Assembly (NCBI GenBank): GCA_009781525.1
Contig: WQXZ01000124.1
Location: forward strand, 1 to 5,198
DNA length: 5,198 nucleotides
DNA from: Coriobacteriia bacterium
GTDB lineage: Bacteria; Actinomycetota; Coriobacteriia; Coriobacteriales; UBA8131
Direction of reading: 5' to 3'
Numbering within the stretch: the first letter of the stretch is position 1; each line of letters opens with the position of its first letter. The notes under the pieces were generated by a model. That model had not been told where the DNA came from. It was given only the letters and a program-made list of their open reading frames with translations, and ran no database searches. The translations under genes were made by a program, and so were the position numbers. This document shows positions 1 to 4,623 of this stretch, one piece after another.

Positions 1-178
1 AGCGGACGATCTCGCCTTTCTTGACGTGACCACCTGGCGTGGCTTCTTTTACTGAGCAGACCACCACGTCACCAAGGCTGGCATACCGCCGTTTGGAACC
101 GCCTAGCACCTTTATGCATTGCACCCGACGGGCTCCGGAATTGTCGGCGACTGCCAACATTGTTTCTGCTTGAATCAC
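1..178 (-). CDS. rplN: 50S ribosomal protein L14, 3'-truncated by window edge
   Basis: L14 lies on the inter-subunit face of the 50S, near L19, and forms a bridge to 16S rRNA; it is also the docking site of the silencing factor RsfS. The first 59 residues are visible and read MIQAETMLAVADNSGARRVQ, CIKVLGGSKRRYASLGDVVV, then CSVKEATPGGHVKKGEIVR up to the window edge. The ADNSGAR and GGSKRRYASLGD blocks and the start of the KKGEIVRAVIV-type signature are classic L14. With a usual length of 122 aa, about half is present. The start is GTG, supported by a consensus SD 7 nt upstream and by alignment to the typical 'MIQ' N-terminus. The gap from rpsQ is 34 nt. Downstream rplX and rplE are expected outside the window. 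Confidence 0.97.
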   Translation of the reverse strand, partial: MIQAETMLAVADNSGARRVQCIKVLGGSKRRYASLGDVVVCSVKEATPGGHVKKGEIVR

Positions 179-185
179 GGTACTT

Positions 186-191
186 CCTCCT
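186..191 (-). promoter_or_regulatory. Shine-Dalgarno for rplN (decides GTG start)
   Basis: AGGAGG on the minus strand is a consensus site, 7 nt before GTG at 178. It selects the GTG over the in-frame ATG seven codons in, which has no such site. Confidence 0.85.
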
Positions 192-212
192 ACTTACTGG
201 CTGTTTCGTTCT

Positions 213-569
213 CTACTTGGCCTTCTCGATGATCTCAACCAGACGCCAATGCTTATGCTTTGAAATCGGTCTGGTTTCCATCACTGAGACTGTGTCGCCT
301 ACACTGGTTGAATTGTCTTCATCGTGAACGTGTAGCTTCTTAGTAGAGGTAATCATCTTGCCGTATCTTGGATGCCGCTTGCGCTCGTGAATCACAACCA
401 CGCAGGTCTTGTTTCCCGCTGTTGAGATAACTTGCCCTTGCCGGACCTTGCGCATGTTCCGCTTGGCTTCGGCATCTGCATCGTCTGCGATCACATCCTC
501 GATCGGTGCTACCGAAACCTCAGCTTCCTCTACTTGAGTCTGATCAATTTCTTGGATAGTTTCATCCAT
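213..569 (-). CDS. rpsQ: 30S ribosomal protein S17 with acidic N-terminal extension
   Basis: S17 is an early-binding OB-fold protein of the 30S body that stabilises helices at the 5' domain of 16S rRNA. The family core begins near residue 37: RNMRKVRQGQVISTAGNKTC, then ERKRHPRYGKMITSTKKLHVHDE (62-84), SVGDTVSVMETRPISKHKHW (89-108) and RLVEIIEKAK. The ETRPISK signature (98-104) is intact, and the core looks coriobacterial. At 118 aa it exceeds the usual 80-90. Residues 1-35 contain 13 Asp/Glu and no Lys/Arg. The start is ATG 569, 30 nt after rpmC, with a partial SD (GAGAG, 582-578, 8-nt spacer). The alternative internal ATG at 455 (Met39) would give an 80-aa protein of normal size but has no SD. 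The extended start is favoured but not proven. Confidence 0.93.
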   Translation of the reverse strand: MDETIQEIDQTQVEEAEVSVAPIEDVIADDADAEAKRNMRKVRQGQVISTAGNKTCVVVIHERKRHPRYGKMITSTKKLHVHDEDNSTSVGDTVSVMETRPISKHKHWRLVEIIEKAK

Positions 570-599
570 CGGTTCTACTCTCTTTCGCTTCTTTAGGCT

Positions 600-836
600 T
601 TACGCAGTCTCGACTGCTGCCTGGGCTTGCTGAGCTTCAGCCGCCTGTGAAAGCTCGCGCTCGCGTATCACTGTCAGCACACGGGCGATATCCTTTTTCA
701 CAAGCTTGATGCGTGCTGTATTATCCAGCTGGCTTGTCGCCATCTGAAAACGCAGGTTGAACAATTCTGCACGACCTTCTGCCAGTTGGCTCCTCAGGTC
801 ATCGTTGGTCAGTTCGTGTATCTCTTTAGCCTTCAT
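600..836 (-). CDS. rpmC: 50S ribosomal protein L29
   Basis: L29 is a small helical-hairpin protein beside L23 at the exit-tunnel rim. Residues 1-61 show the family pattern: MKAKEIHELTNDDLRSQLAE, ELFNLRFQMATSQLDNTARIK (24-44), then the second helix KKDIARVLTVIRERE (47-61). This core closely resembles actinobacterial L29. At 78 aa it is slightly longer than the usual 60-70; the last ~17 residues (LSQAAEAQQAQAAVETA) form an Ala/Gln-rich tail that may simply extend the second helix. The ATG is 8 nt after the rplP TAG. The ribosome binding signal AGGTGG overlaps and follows that stop, so translation is probably coupled to rplP. The stop is TAA, 30 nt before rpsQ. Confidence 0.96.
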   Translation of the reverse strand: MKAKEIHELTNDDLRSQLAEGRAELFNLRFQMATSQLDNTARIKLVKKDIARVLTVIRERELSQAAEAQQAQAAVETA

Positions 837-844
837 CTGCCCAC

Positions 845-1429
845 CTACCCTTCTGTATCAGATGCAGGGCTGTCTGTCTCAACAACAGCAACCAGGTCGC
901 CATCGCTATCGCCAGCACCCTCAGCTGCTGTTTCATCAGTGATCCCATTAGCGTCTACATCACTTGCATCTTCACTGCTGATAGCTTGTACGGCACTGGC
1001 TGACCTTGGCTGAGCCTCGCTTGGATCGCGCTGTAGAATGCGACACTTAATCGGTAGCTTCTGAATAGCCAAACGAAGAGCTTCCATTGCTACCGCATGG
1101 TCAACGTCAGCGATCTCGAACATCACACGATTAGGCTTGACTACAGCAACCCAGGACTCAGGGTTACCTTTACCTGATCCCATGCGGGTCTCAGCTGGCT
1201 TCTTCGTAATCGGTTTGTCCGGAAAAATGGTGATCCAGACCCTACCACCACGACGCATGTAACGGGTCATCGCAACACGGGCAGCTTCGATCTGACGATT
1301 AGTAATCCAGGCAGGCTCAAGAGCCTGAATGCCATAAGTGCCGAACTGTAGCTCAGTATGACCCTTGGCTTTACCTTTCATCGATCCGCGCTGCACCTTG
1401 CGATGCTTTACTCGTTTCGGAGTTAGCAT
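845..1429 (-). CDS. rplP: 50S ribosomal protein L16 with acidic C-terminal extension
   Basis: L16 binds near the central protuberance and helps organise the A site of the 50S. The core, residues 1 to about 135, is standard: MLTPKRVKHRKVQRGSMKGK, FGTYGIQALEPAWITNRQIEAAR (29-51), RYMRRGGRVWITIFPDKPITKKP (57-78 in part), RMGSGKGNPESWVAVVKPNRVMFEI (82-106) and EALRLAIQKLPIKCRIL. Arg82 in RMGSGKG matches the arginine hydroxylated in E. coli L16 (Arg81). The protein is 194 aa, whereas L16 is usually about 137-145. The excess is residues ~139-194, a low-complexity acidic tail with 14 Asp/Glu between 151 and 194 and no Lys/Arg after Arg142. The downstream rpmC start lies only 8 nt past the stop, so the tail is not an artefact of a lost stop overrunning a neighbour. 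The ATG directly follows the rpsC TAA, with SD GGGAG 7 nt upstream. Confidence 0.97.
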   Translation of the reverse strand: MLTPKRVKHRKVQRGSMKGKAKGHTELQFGTYGIQALEPAWITNRQIEAARVAMTRYMRRGGRVWITIFPDKPITKKPAETRMGSGKGNPESWVAVVKPNRVMFEIADVDHAVAMEALRLAIQKLPIKCRILQRDPSEAQPRSASAVQAISSEDASDVDANGITDETAAEGAGDSDGDLVAVVETDSPASDTEG

Positions 1430-2143
1430 TTACCTTCTCCCTTCATTGCCATTATTATTTCTACGGGGACGCTGTCCTCGGCCAGAACCCTCAAGCGCAG
1501 GCGCTGGAGTAGGCTGCCCGGGCAGCTTTTCGCCGTGATAAATCCAAACTTTGACACCGATCGAACCCATGGTCGTCGCAGCAGTCGCAAAGCCATAGTC
1601 GATCTTGGCGCGCAGTGTATGCAGAGGTACCCGCCCTTCGCGGTACCACTCGCGTCTGCTCATCTCAGCTCCACCAAGACGGCCGGCGCATTGAACGCGG
1701 ATTCCCAAAGCTCCACTCTTCTGTGCTGCCTGCACTGCACGGCGCATTGCGCGACGGAATGCCACGCGGCCTTCCAGCTGCTCTGCTACCGACTGTGCTA
1801 CCAGCACTGCATCAAGCTCGGGGCGTTTGACTTCGACCACATCAACCGACACATGACCGATGGCGATCTCAGACAGCCCTTTGCGCAGGTTATCGATATC
1901 AGCGCCCTTTTTACCGATTACAATGCCGGGGCGGGCTGTGGTTATGATGACCTTGACCTTATCCCCAGCTCGCTCTATATCTATACGCGAAACGGCCGCA
2001 CGTGCCAGTTTCTCTTCGATATAGGCACGAATCGCTAAATCGTTTTCGAGGTTCGTTGCGTAGTCCTTGCTGGCGATCCAGCGGCTACGCCAATCCTCTG
2101 TGATGCCCAGACGGAACCCGGTCGGATATACTTTCTGACCCAT
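1430..2143 (-). CDS. rpsC: 30S ribosomal protein S3
   Basis: S3 sits at the mRNA entry channel of the 30S head and contributes to mRNA helicase activity. The start is placed at ATG 2143, giving MGQKVYPTGFRLGITEDWRS, the canonical N-terminus, with an SD 6 nt upstream. An in-frame TTG at 2164 would add seven residues not typical of the family. The product is 237 aa. The N-terminal part includes a KH domain (about residues 38-106) with an intact GKKG loop at 77-80. The C-terminal domain holds FRRAMRRAVQ (129-138; Arg130, Arg131 and Arg134 match the E. coli helicase residues 131, 132 and 135) and GRLGGAEMSRREWYREGRVP (154-173). After about residue 207 comes a low-complexity tail rich in Pro, Gly, Asn and Arg, ending GNEGRR. 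The final codons form the rplP SD, and the TAA abuts the rplP ATG. Confidence 0.97.
   Translation of the reverse strand: MGQKVYPTGFRLGITEDWRSRWIASKDYATNLENDLAIRAYIEEKLARAAVSRIDIERAGDKVKVIITTARPGIVIGKKGADIDNLRKGLSEIAIGHVSVDVVEVKRPELDAVLVAQSVAEQLEGRVAFRRAMRRAVQAAQKSGALGIRVQCAGRLGGAEMSRREWYREGRVPLHTLRAKIDYGFATAATTMGSIGVKVWIYHGEKLPGQPTPAPALEGSGRGQRPRRNNNGNEGRR
1437..1441 (-). promoter_or_regulatory. Shine-Dalgarno for rplP within rpsC tail
   Basis: GGGAG on the minus strand, 7 nt before the rplP ATG, lies in the codons for the terminal Gly-Arg-Arg of S3. With TAA immediately followed by ATG, the junction leaves no spacer and suggests that terminating ribosomes reinitiate on rplP. Confidence 0.65.
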
Positions 2144-2144
2144 A

Positions 2145-2480
2145 TCATGCCTCCTTCGTGCCAACGACTACTGTGATGTGGCAGGTGCGCTTACGAATAC
2201 GAGCGGCGGAACCGCGCGCTCTGGGGCGCCAGCGCTTCAGAGTCGGGCCTTCGTCTGCGTATGTTGTGGTGACGATCAGGTTCTCTGCTCTGACACCTTC
2301 ACGCTCTGCGTTTGCTACAGCGCTGTTCAGGCACTTCTCTATTACTTCAGAGACGTTGCGGTCTGAGAACTGCAGGATCTCGCGCGCGCGAGGAACTTCC
2401 TGGCCTCGAATCATGTCAATTACCATTCGAGCCTTACGTGGCGATACCCGAACGTAGCGGGCGTGTGCCTTTGCTTCCAT
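2145..2480 (-). CDS. rplV: 50S ribosomal protein L22
   Basis: L22 contacts all domains of 23S rRNA, and its long beta-hairpin lines the exit tunnel beside L4, at the macrolide-sensitive constriction. The 111-aa length is typical. Residues 1-78 form the globular domain (ARYVRVSPRKARMVIDMIRG, 8-26 in part; ECLNSA-like segment KCLNSAVANAE, 49-59). Residues 79-98 form the tunnel hairpin (PTLKRWRPRARGSAARIRKR), followed by HITVVV. By memory comparison with E. coli (PSMKRIMPRAKGRADRI), the hairpin has no deletion, in particular none at the Met-Lys-Arg spot known from resistant mutants. The ATG overlaps the rpsS stop by 1 nt. The likely SD is AAGG in the 3' end of rpsS, 9 nt upstream. The stop TGA is 1 nt before the rpsC ATG. 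Confidence 0.98.
   Translation of the reverse strand: MEAKAHARYVRVSPRKARMVIDMIRGQEVPRAREILQFSDRNVSEVIEKCLNSAVANAEREGVRAENLIVTTTYADEGPTLKRWRPRARGSAARIRKRTCHITVVVGTKEA
2150..2156 (-). promoter_or_regulatory. Shine-Dalgarno for rpsC (decides start)
   Basis: AAGGAGG on the minus strand is a near-perfect anti-SD match located in the last codons of rplV, 6 nt before the ATG at 2143. It supports that ATG over the upstream in-frame TTG at 2164, which would place the SD inside the coding sequence. Confidence 0.85.
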
Positions 2481-2755
2481 TACCTTCTGCCTTTCTTATC
2501 TCCCGCGTGACCACGGAAGGTACGGGTTGCAGCGAACTCTCCGAGCTTGTGACCAACCATGCTCTCGGTGATATAGACCGGCACGTGTCTGCGTCCGTCA
2601 TGGACGGCGATGGTGTGGCCGACCATCTCCGGGAAGATCGTCGATGCCCGCGACCAGGTCTTGATGATATTTTTCTTACCGGCATCGTTCATAGCAGTGA
2701 TTCGAGCAAGTAGTCGAGGTTCTACGAACGGTCCTTTTTTCAGACTTCTACTCAT
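2480..2755 (-). CDS. rpsS: 30S ribosomal protein S19
   Basis: S19 lies in the 30S head, pairs with S13, and contacts 16S rRNA near the decoding site and the inter-subunit bridge. At 91 aa it has the usual length. It begins with the invariant MSRSLKKGPFV. IKTWSRASTIFPEMVGHTIAVHDG (residues 31-54), HVPVYITESMVGHKLGEFAATRTFRGH (57-83) and a basic tail (DKKGRR) follow. The signature region around MVGHKLGEFAxTR is intact. The ATG has a strong SD (GAGGAG, 2769-2764) with an 8-nt spacer in the 23-nt gap after rplB. The stop TAA shares its last base with the rplV ATG (TAATG), and the codons for the basic tail supply the purine-rich SD of rplV, so L22 synthesis is probably coupled to S19. Confidence 0.98.
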   Translation of the reverse strand: MSRSLKKGPFVEPRLLARITAMNDAGKKNIIKTWSRASTIFPEMVGHTIAVHDGRRHVPVYITESMVGHKLGEFAATRTFRGHAGDKKGRR

Positions 2756-2778
2756 GATTTTTTCTCCTCATAAAACCT

Positions 2779-3609
2779 TTATTTCCGACGCCTGCGAATA
2801 ATCAGTGAACTGGATGCTTTCTTCTTATTACGAGTGCGATGACCTTTTGTCGGCACACCCCATGGGGTCACCGGGTGACGTCCCGCGGTTTTGTTCTTGC
2901 CTTCACCGCCGCCGTGTGGGTGATCGACTGGGTTCATCGCTGTGCCGCGGACAGTCGGACGCTTGCCCAACCAGCGGTTACGCCCAGCTTTACCGATCTT
3001 GATGTTGGAGTGCTCCGAATTGCCTACTTCACCAACCGTTGCACGGCAGGTTGCCAGTACGCGACGCATCTCTGAGGATGGCATGCGCAGAATCGCATAG
3101 TTTCCTTCTTTACCCATCAGCTGAATCGATGTTCCAGCGCTTCTTGCCAAAGCGGCGCCCTGCCCGGGCTTGAGCTCAACAGCATGAACCGTGGTTCCGA
3201 CTGGAATGTCTTTTAGCTGCATGGCGTTCCCTGGTTTGATATCTGCTCCCTGACCACTGACAACCGTATCACCAACCTTCAACCCCTTGGGGTGGAGGAT
3301 GTAGGCTTTAGCACCATCAGCATAGTGCAGCAAGGCGATTCGAGCCGAGCGGTTCGGATCGTATTCTATTGTCGCTACCTTCGCTGGAACGCCTTCTTTA
3401 TTACGCTTGAAATCGATAATGCGATACTTGCGCTTGTGGCCACCACCTTGATGACGGGTAGTGATGCGGCCGTTATTGTTACGACCAGCATAGTTCTTCA
3501 GTGGGGCGGTCAGCGACTTCTCTGGCTTCGACCGGGTGATCTCTGCAAAATCAGAGACCGACTGAAAGCGGCGACCAGGTGAAGTTGGCTTATACTGCTT
3601 GATTCCCAT
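2779..3609 (-). CDS. rplB: 50S ribosomal protein L2
   Basis: L2 is among the most conserved 50S proteins; it binds 23S rRNA domain IV, is needed for subunit association, and lies close to the peptidyl transferase centre. The protein has the standard length of 276 aa. Visible blocks are the N-terminal MGIKQYKPTSPGRR, the RNA-binding OB-fold part (GRITTRHQGGGHKRKYR, residues 48-63, and VATIEYDPNRSARIALLHY, 78-96), and the SH3-like part (GTSIQLMGKEGNYAILRMPS, 159-178). After these come EVGNSEHSNIKIGKAGR and the signature NPVDHPHGGGEG (226-237). His230 matches the functionally important His229 of E. coli L2. The Lys/Arg-rich tail (RTRNKKKASSSLIIRRRRK) resembles coriobacterial L2, from memory. The ATG is fixed by the canonical MGIKxYKPTSPG start and the SD 6 nt upstream. 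The stop is TAA, 23 nt before rpsS. Confidence 0.98.
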   Translation of the reverse strand: MGIKQYKPTSPGRRFQSVSDFAEITRSKPEKSLTAPLKNYAGRNNNGRITTRHQGGGHKRKYRIIDFKRNKEGVPAKVATIEYDPNRSARIALLHYADGAKAYILHPKGLKVGDTVVSGQGADIKPGNAMQLKDIPVGTTVHAVELKPGQGAALARSAGTSIQLMGKEGNYAILRMPSSEMRRVLATCRATVGEVGNSEHSNIKIGKAGRNRWLGKRPTVRGTAMNPVDHPHGGGEGKNKTAGRHPVTPWGVPTKGHRTRNKKKASSSLIIRRRRK

Positions 3610-3689
3610 TTCTAACCTTTCTGGCTTTTCTCTAAGCTACTAATCTCTAATACCTACTGGTACCAAGGCTGTCCCAAAGGCCTTAAAGC
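3610..3689 (-). other. 80-nt rplW/rplB intergenic spacer with weak hairpin potential
   Basis: This is the largest non-coding gap in the window. On the minus strand it carries AAGGC (3684-3680) and GCCTT (3669-3665), which can form a short stem around a 10-nt loop. Nearer to rplB, GGTACC-AGTA-GGTATT can fold with two G-U pairs. The two stems are short and compete with other pairings, and no U-tract follows them, so this is not a recognisable intrinsic terminator. An SD for rplB (AGAAAGG, 3622-3616) stands 6 nt before its ATG. I see no convincing promoter or small ORF here. Confidence 0.5.
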
Positions 3690-3983
3690 CTAGAGCCCGA
3701 AAGCCTCGATCGTGTCGCCGTCAGCCAAGGTCACAATCGCCTTCTTCCAGGTACGAGTCAGCCCTTTGGCATAACGTACCCGCTTGGGCTTTGCCTTGAC
3801 GTTCAGTGTGTTTACCTTTATGACCTTGACGTTAAAGATAGCTTCGATCGCCTGACCGATCTCGACCTTATTGGCGGTCTTTGCTACCTCGAAGGTGTAG
3901 CGATTATCGTTAACCAGGTCATAGGAGCGCTCAGTGATAACCGGACGAATGATCACCTGGCGCGGATCCTTTTTTATACTCAT
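3690..3983 (-). CDS. rplW: 50S ribosomal protein L23
   Basis: L23 sits at the rim of the peptide exit tunnel and is the main docking site for trigger factor and the signal recognition particle. The 97-aa product has normal length. It opens with DPRQVIIRPVITERSYDL (residues 6-23), the conserved N-terminal block. Then come YTFEVAKTANKVEIGQAIEAIF (29-50), the VKVIKVNTLNVKAKPKR strand-loop (52-68), a basic segment with Trp79 (GLTRTWKKAIVTL), and the terminal DGDTIEAFGL. The ATG overlaps the rplD TGA by 4 nt (ATGA). Its SD (GAGGAG, 8-nt spacer) is embedded in codons for Glu205-Glu206 of L4, so translation is likely coupled to rplD. The stop is TAG, followed by the longest intergenic gap in the window. 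Confidence 0.97.
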   Translation of the reverse strand: MSIKKDPRQVIIRPVITERSYDLVNDNRYTFEVAKTANKVEIGQAIEAIFNVKVIKVNTLNVKAKPKRVRYAKGLTRTWKKAIVTLADGDTIEAFGL

Positions 3984-4609
3984 GCCAAAATCTCCTCGAT
4001 ACGACTTAAAGCTGACTTGGTCAACACCAATGTCTTGTTGTCAAGCAGGTCATAGACGTTTACTTCAGCGACCGGGATCATGCGCACGGTCGGAATATTA
4101 CGAAACGACAGGAAGGCATTGACATCGTCATCAGAAACCACGAAAGTCACGCGCCCCTCGATCTTTAAGGCCTTCAGCACTTCGACCGCTGCCTTGGTTG
4201 ACGGCTTTTCGAAGTCAGCATTGTCAATGATCAGCAGAGAATCTACAGCCTGCTTGGCTGACAGTGCAGAGCGCAGAGCCAGTTTGACCTCTTTGCGATT
4301 GACCTTGATCGTATAGCTTCTGGGATGAGGCCCGAAGACAACGCCACCGCCACGATAATGCGGAGCCCTGATCGATCCCTGGCGAGCCCGACCGGTTCCC
4401 TTCTGGCGATAGGGTTTACGTCCACCGCCTCTGACCTGGCTGCGTGTCTTTGAACTATGCGTACCCTGACGAGCTTCAGCCAATTGCGCTCGTACTACGT
4501 GGTGCATGATGTGCACGTTTGGCTCGATAGCAAATACTGCCTCGTCCAGCTCGGCTGAACCGGCTTTCTTGCCTTTCAGATCCTTGATATCCTTTTTCAA
4601 AGTAGCCAC
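3980..4609 (-). CDS. rplD: 50S ribosomal protein L4
   Basis: L4 is a primary 23S rRNA binder whose extended loop lines the peptide exit tunnel; in some bacteria it also represses its own S10 operon. The protein is 209 aa, normal for the family. Residues 1-45 hold the N-terminal strand (LKGKKAGSAELDEAVFAIEP), residues 48-80 the basic tunnel loop (GTHSSKTR, RGGGRKPYRQKGTGRARQGS), and residues 86-209 the globular domain ending LVLTKSALSRIEEILA. The tunnel loop shows no insertion or deletion of the kind linked to macrolide resistance. The start is GTG: an in-frame TGA lies two codons upstream, and a nearby ATG at 4616-4614 is out of frame. An SD of AGAGGGG sits 7 nt before the GTG. The last codons contain the SD of rplW, and the stop overlaps the rplW start as ATGA, so the two are probably translationally coupled. 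Confidence 0.98.
   Translation of the reverse strand: MATLKKDIKDLKGKKAGSAELDEAVFAIEPNVHIMHHVVRAQLAEARQGTHSSKTRSQVRGGGRKPYRQKGTGRARQGSIRAPHYRGGGVVFGPHPRSYTIKVNRKEVKLALRSALSAKQAVDSLLIIDNADFEKPSTKAAVEVLKALKIEGRVTFVVSDDDVNAFLSFRNIPTVRMIPVAEVNVYDLLDNKTLVLTKSALSRIEEILA
3992..3997 (-). promoter_or_regulatory. Shine-Dalgarno for rplW inside rplD
   Basis: GAGGAG on the minus strand, 8 nt before the rplW ATG, doubles as the Glu-Glu codons near the end of L4. With the ATGA overlap it gives a classic coupled junction. Confidence 0.75.
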
Positions 4610-4616
4610 TATTCAT

Positions 4617-4623
4617 CCCCTCT
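4617..4623 (-). promoter_or_regulatory. Shine-Dalgarno for rplD (decides the GTG start)
   Basis: AGAGGGG on the minus strand lies in the 14-nt rplC/rplD gap, 7 nt ahead of the GTG at 4609. It supports GTG as the start, because no in-frame ATG is available before the upstream in-frame stop. Confidence 0.75.

Noticed and set aside
166..182. Near-identical 17-mer at 166-182 and 5157-5173 (16 of 17 bases, around GTGATTCA)
   Set aside because: One copy spans the rplN start (MIQA) and the other an internal V-I-Q-A of L3. The similarity follows from the shared short peptide, and there is no extended repeat around it.
757..1013. Two overlapping plus-strand open frames across the rpmC start and rplP tail
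   Set aside because: Both are antisense to clear ribosomal protein genes, overlap each other in different frames, and have low-complexity translations without any known motif.
1535..2038. Plus-strand open frame of 167 codons antisense to rpsC
   Set aside because: It lies wholly within the conserved S3 gene. Its translation is Cys/His/Leu-rich with no recognisable domain, and no convincing SD or promoter was seen. It is best explained as a shadow of codon usage on the opposite strand.
2144..2164. Earlier TTG start for rpsC adding MARRRHD
   Set aside because: The canonical S3 N-terminus MGQKVYPTGFRLG starts at ATG 2143, and a near-perfect SD (AAGGAGG) lies 6 nt before it. The TTG has no comparable site.
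3665..3691. Possible intrinsic terminator after rplW
   Set aside because: The GC-containing stem is only 5 perfect pairs plus G-U pairs and is not followed by a U-run on the minus strand. A terminator here would also cut an essential operon in two.
2145..4609. Possible macrolide-resistance changes in the L4 and L22 tunnel loops
   Set aside because: The L4 loop (GGRKPYRQKGTGRAR) and the L22 hairpin (PTLKRWRPRARGSAARI) have normal length with no deletion or insertion compared with remembered family sequences.
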